Source: Gimesia maris (lineage in GTDB: Bacteria > Planctomycetota > Planctomycetia > Planctomycetales > Planctomycetaceae). Taken from it: a stretch of 64,000 nt of DNA. Numbering within the stretch: position 1 is the stretch's first letter; every line of letters starts with the position of its first letter. The position numbers were made by a program, and so were the translations under genes. Shown in pieces: positions 50,038-58,793 of this stretch. The stretch lies in the NCBI RefSeq assembly GCF_008298035.1, contig NZ_CP042910.1, positions 2,309,001-2,373,000 of the forward strand, written 5' to 3'. The notes beneath the pieces are model-generated. The model saw nothing but the letters and a program-made list of their open reading frames with translations, made no database searches and was not told the DNA's origin.

Positions 50038-50991
50038 TCAAGAAGCAAGAAGATTTTGATCCCACGTCTGATTGTTTTTCATCATGGAATTCAGGATGGT
50101 GATAAACTTTCTCATGCAGGCTGTGATGGCCAGCTTCTTCGGTTTACCTCTTTCCAATAAGGACAAGTAAAATGCTTTGATGCGACTGTTCCAGCGCGTG
50201 GCTACTAAGGTCGCCATATAAAGGATCCGCCGTATCTGGCTTCTGCCGGCATATGTTCTGCGCTGCCCTTTGAATTTGCCACTGTCCCGAACGAGAGGAG
50301 CCAGGCCGACGAGCTTGGCGATCTGCTGCCGATTCAGTTGCCCGAGTTCAGGCAGCCCGGCAATCAGGTTAGCGGTTGTTGCCGGGCCGACACCTTTCGC
50401 AGAGAGCAGAATTTCGGACTTCTGTTTCATGGTCTGGTCGGCTTCAATGACCTTCAGCATTTCATTGTCCAGTTTTTTAAGCTGTTTCTGATAGAGTTGG
50501 ATCGCCCGTTGAATGAAGGCCCGAATTTGCCGATCCTCAATTTGCTGCTGACGATTGGATTCCTGGGTAATCATACTTTGAACCTGTTCTCGACGAGTTG
50601 CCAGCAACTTGAGTTTCTCCCTGTTTCGATCGATTTTTCCCATCGTCCTCGGTTGCATCATCTGTCCAAAAGAGGCGATGATCCTGGCGTCGATGGCATC
50701 GTTTTTCTCAAGCTTCCCACAGGCTCTGGCAAAGTCACGAATCAGCTTCGGATTCACCACGGCACATGCAATTCCCTGGCTCTGTAAATATTTGACCAGT
50801 TTCTTTTCGTAGCCACCCGTGGCTTCCATGACGACGGTTGCGTTGAGCTTGATGATCTGCCGGGCAAGCAGCTTGAGGGAATCCTGCTGATAAGCGATCT
50901 TCTGCTGCTGGCCATTAATCGTATGGAAGAGATCGAGTGAATCTTTAGAAACATCAATGCCAACCACAGAAATTGAAGAGGAGTCTTTCAT
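50038..50991 (-). CDS. IS110-family transposase (DEDD recombinase)
   Basis: 317 residues from ATG 50991 (ATG 51003 also possible). The N-terminal RuvC-like domain has Asp13 (VVGIDVSKD), Glu in VMEATGGYE and the Asp pair in KNDAIDARIIASFG. The C-terminal Tnp20 domain has KGVGPATTANLIAGLPELG and PLVRDSGKFKGQRRTYAGRSQIRRILYMA, whose Ser is the expected nucleophile. No frameshift or stop was seen. It acts with a guide (bridge) RNA made from the element. Confidence 0.95.
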   Translation of the reverse strand: MKDSSSISVVGIDVSKDSLDLFHTINGQQQKIAYQQDSLKLLARQIIKLNATVVMEATGGYEKKLVKYLQSQGIACAVVNPKLIRDFARACGKLEKNDAIDARIIASFGQMMQPRTMGKIDRNREKLKLLATRREQVQSMITQESNRQQQIEDRQIRAFIQRAIQLYQKQLKKLDNEMLKVIEADQTMKQKSEILLSAKGVGPATTANLIAGLPELGQLNRQQIAKLVGLAPLVRDSGKFKGQRRTYAGRSQIRRILYMATLVATRWNSRIKAFYLSLLERGKPKKLAITACMRKFITILNSMMKNNQTWDQNLLAS

Positions 50992-51230
50992 CGTGTGTCC
51001 CATCCTAGTAAAATACGAGCTCACCTGAGTGGCTCTAGCGACTGTTCGGGTTGAAAACGATGCGGCTCTGCGATCCAACTGACCCACGGTGTCTATCAGC
51101 ACCCAGGACTCGACGATCTACAAAGTCGCAGCTCATCCCTGATGGCCATCAGGGATGAGCTCTTATCAATATAACCAGCCACATCAATTCTGTAAGCCTG
51201 GTCCAATGCCGCTCGTACCCGAGATACTAG
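50992..51230 (-). ncRNA. Candidate bridge RNA region of the IS110 element
   Basis: The non-coding left end, in element orientation, of an IS110 element is where bridge RNA is made. Seen here: a perfect 30-bp palindrome at 51131-51160; CTAGCGACTGT at 51035-51045, identical to the sequence that forms when the two element ends join in a circle (CTAG from the right end, CGACTGT from the left); and CTGACCC at 51079-51085, complementary to GGGTCAG of the target. RNA ends and folding are not determined, and strand assignments of guides were not verified. Confidence 0.45.
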
Positions 51231-51259
51231 GAGTCAATAAAACGACTCCTGACCCCTTT
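51231..51259. repeat. Right fragment of the REP-like palindrome
   Basis: Contains GAGTC, the loop AATAAAAC and the arm GACTCCTGACCCCTTT (51244-51259). Together with 50009-50019 it restores the palindrome that also could serve as a terminator for the gene ending at 49991. Confidence 0.8.
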
Positions 51260-51266
51260 AATCTAC

Positions 51267-51397
51267 CCGGTGACCAGTTGAACTTGGTGGCTGTCAACAA
51301 ACTCGACCAGCAAGCCTGGGGCACCCCCGCCATCGCCGACGGCAGCATCTTCATCCGCACCGTCGACAACCTGTATTGTATTGATGCAGGGCGGTGA
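51267..51397 (+). pseudogene. 3' fragment of a second PQQ-propeller gene
   Basis: The last about 40 codons of a gene nearly identical to the end of the one at 47496 (38 of 39 residues from LNLVAVNKLDQQAW to CIDAGR). The rest is missing; the fragment begins seven bases after the REP-like palindrome. Several synonymous changes mean it was once a functional gene, not a fresh duplication. The repeat continues past the stop to about 51425. Confidence 0.85.
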
Positions 51398-51550
51398 GTG
51401 GGGTTGATTAGTGAAGTGATTTGATCCACTGCTGGATCGAATGGGGGGACTGAGCCGTTACAGTTCGCCCCCGAACCGTCAAACCGGGTGGCAGAACTCG
51501 GTAGCCCGAAAACTGTTCCCGCCAGGCTTTGATCCGGTGGTGTTCTCTTT

Positions 51551-52162
51551 TTAAAATTTATCGGCCCAAGTTCGCAAGCCCTGCATGATCATGTCGATCG
51601 AGACTGTTCCGACGTAAAGCGCTGTGATGCGGCCCATGATTTCGATGTACCGATCAATTAACGCGCTCCGCTTTTGATTCACCATATCGTGTATGAATTT
51701 CAGAACCAGAATGGTGGCCAGACAGACGAAAACCGAAATCACAACAATCGTGCATGCCACCAGAGGTTCGTGCCGTTTCCCAATCAGTACACAGGCGCTA
51801 ATGGTCCCCGGGCCAATCAACACCGGCATCGCGATCGAAGCAGAAATATTGGAAGATTCTCCTCGTAATGCTTCAATGACCACGGGACCTTTAAAGACAA
51901 ACTGAATCCCGATCAGCAGAAAGACAATACCTCCGAAGATCTGGAATGAGGCAAATTCGACTTGCATCACACCGGTAAAAATCTTGTCTCCCAGAACCAC
52001 AAAGCTACAGAAAATCGCGCTGGTAATCAGACCCGCCCGCATCAGTACATGACGAAATTGTTTCTGTTCCAGCTTTTGAACCACGTCAACAAGATAAATG
52101 ATCACCAGAAAGGGATTGAGAAGTGTTAATAAAAGAGCCGTGGAATTGAAAACATCATTCAT
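51551..52162 (-). CDS. MarC-family (UPF0056) membrane protein
   Basis: 203 residues, six hydrophobic helices. LLLTLLNPFLVIIYLVDVV, FQIFGGIVFLLIGIQF and PVLIGPGTISACVLIG match the MarC family. Despite the name, the family's transport role is not established. It lies between the PQQ fragment and the transposase relic. Confidence 0.87.
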   Translation of the reverse strand: MNDVFNSTALLLTLLNPFLVIIYLVDVVQKLEQKQFRHVLMRAGLITSAIFCSFVVLGDKIFTGVMQVEFASFQIFGGIVFLLIGIQFVFKGPVVIEALRGESSNISASIAMPVLIGPGTISACVLIGKRHEPLVACTIVVISVFVCLATILVLKFIHDMVNQKRSALIDRYIEIMGRITALYVGTVSIDMIMQGLRTWADKF

Positions 52163-52288
52163 TGAATTTAGAATCGAATGTTCTGGAGGTTAAGCGTCTA
52201 TACACTGGTCGCTTACTGCAGCGCGACTCGGTCGGAAAGTGCATCGCTCGTGGTTGGGAATTTCCATTCTAGCTTGTGTTGCCGTTGA

Positions 52289-52687
52289 TTGAAAGAAGGC
52301 AGCCGCTCGTCAGATACAAAAAGTCTTTTGTACGTCCTGCGTGCGAAGTCGCCGGCCATGGTGCTTACCGAACTCTGGTCGTGTCTGCTGGCGTACAATC
52401 TGATTCGATTGAAGATGCTGCAGAGTGGCATGGCGACAGGCCGTGATCCCCGTTCACTCTCGTTTACTACCACGCAACAGATGCTGGCTGCGAGTTGATT
52501 GCTGGGAGCCGTTACGAAGACGACTGAGGAATTAACCACACTCGGTCAGCAGATCCCCTGCAGCGAACGTGTGGGACATCGTACCGGCCGAACAGAACCC
52601 AGAGCCAATAAACGGCGAACCAAAGCGCTGGCTTTGCTGAAGCAACCGAGATACCATTACCATCAACAAAGAAGGGCGATGGTATGA
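52289..52687 (+). pseudogene. IS4-type transposase relic
   Basis: Two in-frame open segments separated by one TGA at 52496-52498. They read RAKSPAMVLTELWSCLLAYNLIRLKML...SFTTTQQMLAAS and RVGHRTGRTEPRANKRRTKALALLKQPR, which match the end of IS4-family transposases (the Y-region and the RxGRxEPRAxKRR tail). The N-terminal half is absent or decayed. It borders the nuclease/NTPase locus. Confidence 0.78.
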
Positions 52688-52770
52688 ACGAAAACTGTTA
52701 CACCACAACAGGCAGTGCCATTCGATCCTGGGACCGATTGAGCTGCTAATCTGATGACACAGGATATGAA

Positions 52771-54456
52771 ATGAACGAGTTTAAACTTTCCAAAAACCGA
52801 GATGCTTGGTTTGTTATTAGGGGTTATAAATATCAAATAGATCTAACAATAAAACGCTGGTTGTCTCTTAAGGATGACCAAAAGCTGGTTCTTGAATTTG
52901 GAGAAGACATTGACATAGTAAATGACTCGATATCCAAAGGTGCGAAACAATTTGATCGAGTTCTTGAGCAAGTTAAACACTTAGAGAAATCAATTACTCT
53001 TAGGTCGTCTCCCTGTAAAATTGCTCTCGCTAATGCAATCCAACATTTTAAAAATAATCCTCAACTAAATCTCGCTTTTCGATTTTGCACAAATTCATTG
53101 GTAACAACAGAACGTCCTTCTCCATTTGTCGATCGAAAGCCTGCAATTGAAGTATGGGAAGAGCTTCGCTTAAAAACAATATCTGAACCGGAACGTACTG
53201 AAAGATTAACGAAGCTACAATCTTTTTTGTCCAAGTTAGATGATAAACCTCAAGGAGTTGATCATCTAACTTGGGATTCATTTAAAGACTATGTTAAGAA
53301 TGTTAGTCTTAGTGAACTTGAAGAACTAATTCGGTGCTTTGAATGGTCTACTCAAGAGAGTAATGCTGAAGATATATCCAAAGAAATATTTCAGTTGATT
53401 AAAACGAAGAAAATAGATGTATCAAAGCTTGACGATGTCTATCCTAGATTATTCCTTCAAGTAATAGAAATTTTATCAAAGCGTGAAGAAAAAATACTAG
53501 ATCTCCAGCTGCTTGATGCAATACTTAGTCTCCCAACTCTTAATGATAATGAGATTGAACTACTGAGTTTTCTAAAATCAGAAGTACTCTCGCATTCGAT
53601 TCGAATTGAACAGCTCGAAAAAGATAGCAAACAGCATGAAATAATCATCGCCGGGATCCAACAAAAACTCCTCGAAGAAAAATATGGCCCCCAAATATCT
53701 TTAGCTCTTTCCACTGCAATAGGGGATATTTCAACAGAGCTTCCAGTGCAAGTAAGTACAATTTCTAATCGCGAAACAACAGTTTCAGGATTAAGGAAGA
53801 TACTTGATACGAAGAATTGGATCGCAATTTATGGAAGTATCGGTTGTGGAAAAACTCAAATCGCTTCTTTATTAGGAGAACAACTAGGTGCTGTTATTTA
53901 TGTCTCACTTAGAGATTTAAACTCAGACGAAGCCAATTTCCTAATACATCATTTATTCTCTCAGCTTTGCGACGATATGCGAACTGGCACGATTACGGAA
54001 TCTGGTTTAAATGCATTAGAAAAAGAGACGGTCTTTTTTCTTGATGATGTTCCTCGACTCATTTCTGGTGATTCTCTTAGTCGATGTTTAATTGAAATTG
54101 CCGAAAAGATGGCAGAGAAGGGACACAAACTAGTAACCTTGAGTCACTACGCCATTCCTAAATCAATTCCTGATGTTCTCAAGAAGTCAACATTTTTTGA
54201 GACTCCATCACCTAGTTTGAATAGTATCGAAACTAAAGAGCTCTTTGAGAAACATGGTGCGCCTGATGGAATAATAACTCCAGAAATTGCAGAATCTTTT
54301 GTGCAATCAACTTCAGGTAACCCGACTATTCTTGCCGCCACCGCTCGCAGTATCAGTTCTACTGGGTGGGATCAACTCGAAGCATTTCGAGCTCAAAGCT
54401 TTAATTTCGCCCTAAGGGGGGGAATTAGTCGAAGAGACAATGGCTCGGCTTCTTAG
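52771..54456 (+). CDS. Cap4-like nuclease / STAND-type NTPase, N-terminal part (frame 1)
   Basis: 561 residues as read. N-terminal PD-(D/E)xK nuclease of the Cap4/DUF4297 type: GYKYQ (18-22), Glu42, Asp46 in EFGEDID, and EQVKH (Gln67, Lys69). Helical linker, then a P-loop NTPase: Walker A GSIGCGKT (355-362) and Walker B VFFLDDVP (Asp425-426). The frame ends 11 codons after a run of seven G (54416-54422); deleting one G gives ALRGELVEETMARLLSTVE and joins it to the next gene. Strongly AT-rich relative to flanks, so probably acquired. Likely an antiphage protein in which NTPase sensing activates the nuclease; this is inference from domain order. Confidence 0.85.
   Translation: MNEFKLSKNRDAWFVIRGYKYQIDLTIKRWLSLKDDQKLVLEFGEDIDIVNDSISKGAKQFDRVLEQVKHLEKSITLRSSPCKIALANAIQHFKNNPQLNLAFRFCTNSLVTTERPSPFVDRKPAIEVWEELRLKTISEPERTERLTKLQSFLSKLDDKPQGVDHLTWDSFKDYVKNVSLSELEELIRCFEWSTQESNAEDISKEIFQLIKTKKIDVSKLDDVYPRLFLQVIEILSKREEKILDLQLLDAILSLPTLNDNEIELLSFLKSEVLSHSIRIEQLEKDSKQHEIIIAGIQQKLLEEKYGPQISLALSTAIGDISTELPVQVSTISNRETTVSGLRKILDTKNWIAIYGSIGCGKTQIASLLGEQLGAVIYVSLRDLNSDEANFLIHHLFSQLCDDMRTGTITESGLNALEKETVFFLDDVPRLISGDSLSRCLIEIAEKMAEKGHKLVTLSHYAIPKSIPDVLKKSTFFETPSPSLNSIETKELFEKHGAPDGIITPEIAESFVQSTSGNPTILAATARSISSTGWDQLEAFRAQSFNFALRGGISRRDNGSAS
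54416..54422 (+). other. Seven-G homopolymer at the frame switch
   Basis: GGGGGGG. The codons AGG GGG GGA run to a stop; with six G the reading frame would pass directly into the downstream frame. It could be a phase-variable tract, a slippage site or an assembly error. Confidence 0.85.
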
Positions 54457-57046
54457 TACTGTGGAAAGCAATAATTCTAGAGAGTTACTCTATCGACTTT
54501 GCGTAGTTATAGGCTTGTTTGGAAGAATAGAAATTGATTCTGTTGCATCAGTATCCCCTAAGGTGAATAGACCAAACGAAGCATATTCTCATTTACAGGG
54601 GCTTTGGATCGAGAAACAAACAGAAAACACCGCATTCATCTGTCCTCTGATTGCACAATTCGGACAAGATGAACTTGAAGAAGATGTAAAAAGAACTGTT
54701 GCAAATAAACTAGCCGAATTAGTTTTCAAATCATCAGGTCTCTCTCCAATCGATTTTGCAAAAGGAATTAGCTATTTCAAACTCGCTAGGAACGGTCCAA
54801 GCCTCGGAATGCATCTTTTATCCGGTTTAAGGAAATCTTTCGAATTTCCAGAGGACTGGAAAAAACTAATTTACCAAACGTCCATATCTGAAGGTTTACT
54901 AGATGATTGTCCTACAATTCTGGCACTTATAATCAAGGCTGTTCAGGTACATTTAGCACAATCATTGAACAGATCTATTAGAGAGTTGCTTTCAGAAGCT
55001 GGTGAATTAATTGAGAATTCTAGAAAAGAGGATTTTTGGGGAGTCTTTATTTTTGCGATACAGACAGCATCTATCGTTGCAAAGGTCGATTTAAGCGTGG
55101 GTCTTGATCTATGTGGATTTGTGTTATCGAACTTCGAAAAAGTAAAAGAGATCGAAGATTATGCAGAAGCACTTCCAGACTCAAGTCCATTATTCGATGA
55201 TGAATATTTGAGTTCTTTCCCTTGGTTTTTTGTACCAGAAATTAAAAACACTGATGATTTTAACAACTGGTTCAAACTAATTTCTGATCTACCAAAAGAA
55301 CCCGCTTCTAAGATTATTTCTTGTGATTTGGCAAAAGGAGGGCTTCAATTATTATTAGATCGTCTATGGATAATTCAACACCAAGTCTCAGCGAAAGAGC
55401 AAAACTTTGATGATGCTATTCGAAGCTATGACACAGTAATCTCATATGCGAAAAAAAATCATTTTCGGTGGGTTCAGGCATTAGCTGTACGTTCAAAAAT
55501 TATAGTTTACGCTGAATATCTAAAAGACATTAAGACTGCTACTCAATTAGCTAGCGACTTCTTGGAATCTGAGAAAAATGATGATGAAATTCTTTTTTTG
55601 ATAAATCACATTCTAGGGAGGCAGTACCTTTTCAATGATAAGATCATTGAGGCATCTGAGCGACTCTCAATAGCATGCGAATTAGATGCAGATGAATTTA
55701 AAGATTTGAAGTGCCATGCATTTATCGAATTAAGTAGAGCAATTGGCGATTCTGATTCTAGCAAGGCTTTAGAGAAAGCTGAGTCAGCTGTTCGAATTGC
55801 GAGCCAGAATCCGAAAGTCATTCATAGTAAATTGATGATACGTGCGTTGGGAGAAGCATCAATTGCCGCATGGTATAATCACAATAAGAGTTTAGCTTTT
55901 GATTATCTTGACGAAGCATTTTTAGTGTTGTTTCAGCATTTTGAGGAGACAACTGAGTGGAAAATGAATAGTGTCTTACTAGCACAAGTTCTCGGCTATA
56001 TGTCTTCTGTTTCAAGTACAGGCTTTCCACCAGAAGAGTCATATATAAAACCTGAACGAGGTTTTTTATCCATATATAATGAAGAATTAGCCAACTGGTA
56101 TGATGAAACCATGGATGTAAGAACTGTAGCACTTATTTCTTATCTTTTGGTAGTATATTCTTCATCACTTGGGAAGCATAATAGAGCAATATTCTGGGCA
56201 AATAGAGGCATTGATGATGCTAGGAAAAAAAGTATTTTACCTTCAATATTTCTACTTGGAGAAACCTTAATAGCATCGTTGATCAAGAAGTTTCAGACTG
56301 AGAAAGTTCTGGATTATGCATCGGAAGCTGCAATTGCATTAACAGCAAGTATGGTTGCCTCGAATAAGGGCATACATTCTGTTCTTCAAAATCAAAACCC
56401 GCTAACGCTGATGGGGGAAAAACCGAATCAAAATTGGAACCAGGCAGAATCACTCGCTCTTTTTTTAGGGGTGCTTCCCACTATGCTATACATCTCTATT
56501 TTGGAGGACGACAACAAAAGAAAACTCGAAAGTTTAGTTTCCTATTGCACTGAACAGGCAGAAGATTCATCTGATCCGAATGTTTTTAATTCTATTTCAG
56601 CCGCTATAAAATGTTCTTTCGAAGAAAAACCGAGTTTTAAACTTAGAGATAGTGCTATGAAAGAATATAAAGCAGGGAATAGAGCAGGGGCGACAGCAAA
56701 TTTCATACTGGCATCTTTTTCAAAAGAAACGCACCTAAATGCCGCAGTAAGCTATCATGCCCTAATAATGCATGAATATTCTTCCAAAATCTCAACCAAT
56801 TCAACTCTTTGGCTATTTCTTACTGATAATCTACTCTTGTATTGGTCTCGTATTCTTGAAGCAAGAAAATTTAGTTTTTCAAATCATCCTTATATAGAGG
56901 GATGTTTAAGCAAGATTAATCTATTGGCACCTGGAAAAAGGGCCCAAAATCTAATTCGGATTCTGATGGATGGACTAAAAGTTAATCTACCGAGTGAATT
57001 AGAGTTAGTTTCTAATTGGTTGTATGATGCAAAAGAAGAAATCTAA
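54440..57046 (+). CDS. STAND-type protein, helical C-terminal part (frame 2)
   Basis: 868 residues from ATG 54440, in the +1 frame relative to the preceding gene and overlapping it by 17 bases. The start, LLSTVESNNSRELLYRLCVVIGLFGRIEIDSVASVSP, reads as the winged-helix region that follows the NTPase in STAND proteins. The remainder is all-helical with TPR-like pairs (for example FDDAIRSYDTVISYAKKNHFRWVQALA), suited to binding a phage or cell signal. Independent translation from ATG 54440 cannot be excluded, but no good ribosome site is seen. Most likely the C-terminal two thirds of one protein. Confidence 0.8.
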   Translation: MARLLSTVESNNSRELLYRLCVVIGLFGRIEIDSVASVSPKVNRPNEAYSHLQGLWIEKQTENTAFICPLIAQFGQDELEEDVKRTVANKLAELVFKSSGLSPIDFAKGISYFKLARNGPSLGMHLLSGLRKSFEFPEDWKKLIYQTSISEGLLDDCPTILALIIKAVQVHLAQSLNRSIRELLSEAGELIENSRKEDFWGVFIFAIQTASIVAKVDLSVGLDLCGFVLSNFEKVKEIEDYAEALPDSSPLFDDEYLSSFPWFFVPEIKNTDDFNNWFKLISDLPKEPASKIISCDLAKGGLQLLLDRLWIIQHQVSAKEQNFDDAIRSYDTVISYAKKNHFRWVQALAVRSKIIVYAEYLKDIKTATQLASDFLESEKNDDEILFLINHILGRQYLFNDKIIEASERLSIACELDADEFKDLKCHAFIELSRAIGDSDSSKALEKAESAVRIASQNPKVIHSKLMIRALGEASIAAWYNHNKSLAFDYLDEAFLVLFQHFEETTEWKMNSVLLAQVLGYMSSVSSTGFPPEESYIKPERGFLSIYNEELANWYDETMDVRTVALISYLLVVYSSSLGKHNRAIFWANRGIDDARKKSILPSIFLLGETLIASLIKKFQTEKVLDYASEAAIALTASMVASNKGIHSVLQNQNPLTLMGEKPNQNWNQAESLALFLGVLPTMLYISILEDDNKRKLESLVSYCTEQAEDSSDPNVFNSISAAIKCSFEEKPSFKLRDSAMKEYKAGNRAGATANFILASFSKETHLNAAVSYHALIMHEYSSKISTNSTLWLFLTDNLLLYWSRILEARKFSFSNHPYIEGCLSKINLLAPGKRAQNLIRILMDGLKVNLPSELELVSNWLYDAKEEI

Positions 57047-57218
57047 TCCCCCCCACAAAAATCCTCACATCCACCAAAAACGGGTGGAGAGATCCAGCCT
57101 ATCTGATACGATAGAAGGACTGATTCTCGCCTCACTTGTTCCCACCACAGGAGTTTTCCCTATGTCCGCTGCGAACGATTAAATGGCAGACGTTTCTTCT
57201 CGATACTCTCTACTTTTC
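57047..57218. other. Island edge with a six-codon open frame
   Basis: Between the STAND gene and the lipoprotein gene. AGGAG (57149-57153) lies eight bases before an ATG at 57162, which reads six codons (MSAAND) and stops. It looks like the cut-off start of a gene, or a very short leader. Confidence 0.4.
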
Positions 57219-57650
57219 TTACTCTTTCGACTTCAGCGGGAAGTCGATTGTGTTCGCGCCCGGTTTGACTTGTGCGGTCAGGGTGGTCTGGGCGTTGTAT
57301 TTGGGGGGGAGGATTTCGGGGCGGGCTTCGCGGTCGTTGCCGCCGCCGGATTCGTCGGAGAAGGCTTCGACGGCGGTGGTGATGAGGACCCTGTGCGGGC
57401 CGATCAGGGCGCCGTTATCGCTGGCGGTGTAGACCAGGGTGTAGTTCCCTTCGCTGTCGGTTTTTCCCAGGGAAGGGCGTCCCTTTTCCGGCTGGAAGGT
57501 GACTTCCGCATCGGACAGGGGTTTGTCGTCCAGAGTCACTACGCCGGTAACGGTGCCCAGAGGAGGGGTGTCGCTGCCTCCGCCGCAGGCTGACAGGAAC
57601 ACGAATGACAGGCTGAGGAGCGTTGCATTAAAAAAAGAAACGGGTTTCAT
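57219..57650 (-). CDS. Small lipoprotein, carboxypeptidase-regulatory-like fold
   Basis: 143 residues from ATG 57650, which opens a lipoprotein signal with SACGG (Cys22). TVTGVVTLDDKPLSDAEVTFQPEKGRPSLGKTDSEGNYTLVY is the regulatory-like domain, as in the protein at 2875. It follows a DUF1559 gene on the same strand with a hairpin between (57682-57709), the same order as at the left end of the window. Confidence 0.88.
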   Translation of the reverse strand: MKPVSFFNATLLSLSFVFLSACGGGSDTPPLGTVTGVVTLDDKPLSDAEVTFQPEKGRPSLGKTDSEGNYTLVYTASDNGALIGPHRVLITTAVEAFSDESGGGNDREARPEILPPKYNAQTTLTAQVKPGANTIDFPLKSKE

Positions 57651-57681
57651 CGATCTGCTTTCTCGAGTCGCTAGAGAACAG

Positions 57682-57709
57682 GGCGAAACAGAATCGGATC
57701 TGTTTCGCC
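57682..57709 (-). promoter_or_regulatory. Hairpin between DUF1559 and lipoprotein genes
   Basis: GGCGAAACAGA (57682-57692) pairs with 57699-57709, loop six bases. It has no T run on the minus strand. Same position as the hairpin at 2808-2844. Confidence 0.6.
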
Positions 57710-57779
57710 TGAATGGGGAGAGAACCGGTCTCCGCCGCAATTCGGTGTGAAAGGAACCGCGGGGAGAGGCGGGCGTCTG

Positions 57780-58793
57780 TTAATACTCGCCGATGACGGC
57801 GCCGTCCTGAATGGAGGCCAGTCGCTCAAACGTACTGTCGACGATGCCGCCCGAGGCGATGCTGTTGTCGATGTTTTCGCTGATGAACTGCACGCGACCG
57901 TCGCCCATTAAGAACTGGGCGCCCCCGGTGTGTAGACTGCTGTAGCCGCCGTTGGCCTGGTCTGATGTGGAGGTGGGGTTGATACCAAAATGAGTGGTCC
58001 CCGCGACGCTCAGCAGTCCCTGGTTCGCTGCGGTATTGCCGGTGCAGTTGGCACAGGTGGGACCCTGTCCCAGGTTGTCGCGGACGGTAAACAGCATGCC
58101 GGCAATCATTTTATTGCCGGGGATCTGATAGGCCCGTTCTCCCATGAGAATCGTATTGCTCAGTCCATCGGTAATATCGCGAATGCGGCAGTTGCTGTTC
58201 CCCCAGAAAGCGCCGGTGCCTCCGGTGGTACCATCCAGATAGTTGCTGGCTTTGTTGGCGCGATGGTAGGCGTTGTTATTGGAAGCGACATAGTTGGTAA
58301 GGGCGACACCCACGTTGGAGGTTCTGCTGCCTGAAGAATCGAAGTAGTCAATCGTGTAACCGGCGTCGGTGTGCTTCTGCGGGCCGGTATCGGACGGGCA
58401 GCGGAAGACGGCGTAGGTCTGCTGCATGGCGGAGATGTTCCGACCGAAGGCGTAGCTGGCGGGGGTGTTGCCGACATCAAATTTGTTGTAGACCGTACCC
58501 AGTTCAACATACGGGGCGAGGAACGCGGACCAGGTCCAGTGTCCTTCGTCGTCGCCGACGTTGGGGTCGATTACATAGACGGGGGGGAGCATGCCGAACG
58601 TGGAATTGTAATTGTGAACGGCCAGGCCGAGTTGCTTGAGGTTGTTTTTGCAACTGCTGCGGCGGGCTGCTTCCCGCGCCTGCTGGACCGCCGGGAGGAG
58701 CAGGGCAATCAGAATCGCAATGATGGCGATGACGACGAGCAGTTCAATCAGGGTAAATCCCCGAGGACGAAGTGAGCGCGATCTGGCTGTCAT
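57780..58793 (-). CDS. DUF1559 protein with prepilin-type N-terminal domain
   Basis: 337 residues from ATG 58793 (a GTG at 58802 is also in frame). [42 protein letters not shown] is the family start, written here as motif plus helix; the end is [22 protein letters not shown]. Heads a two-gene unit with the lipoprotein at 57219. Confidence 0.95.
   Translation of the reverse strand: MTARSRSLRPRGFTLIELLVVIAIIAILIALLLPAVQQAREAARRSSCKNNLKQLGLAVHNYNSTFGMLPPVYVIDPNVGDDEGHWTWSAFLAPYVELGTVYNKFDVGNTPASYAFGRNISAMQQTYAVFRCPSDTGPQKHTDAGYTIDYFDSSGSRTSNVGVALTNYVASNNNAYHRANKASNYLDGTTGGTGAFWGNSNCRIRDITDGLSNTILMGERAYQIPGNKMIAGMLFTVRDNLGQGPTCANCTGNTAANQGLLSVAGTTHFGINPTSTSDQANGGYSSLHTGGAQFLMGDGRVQFISENIDNSIASGGIVDSTFERLASIQDGAVIGEY

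Larger units (their letters stand above)
50020..51230 (-). mobile_element. IS110-family insertion sequence, probably intact
   Basis: 1211 bp, bounded by reconstructing the empty site. Both junctions carry AG (50018-50019 and 51229-51230), which is CT on the transposase strand, the core dinucleotide known for IS621. There are no terminal inverted repeats and no real target duplication, as expected for IS110. The transposase gene occupies 50038-50991; a 239-base non-coding part lies 5' of it in element orientation (50992-51230) and only 18 bases 3'. This is the layout of the IS110 subgroup rather than IS1111. Confidence 0.85.

Noticed and set aside
48864..51266. The block between the PQQ repeats as a composite transposon
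   Set aside because: The 159-bp repeats are gene fragments at about 90 percent identity, not IS ends, and only one IS is present.
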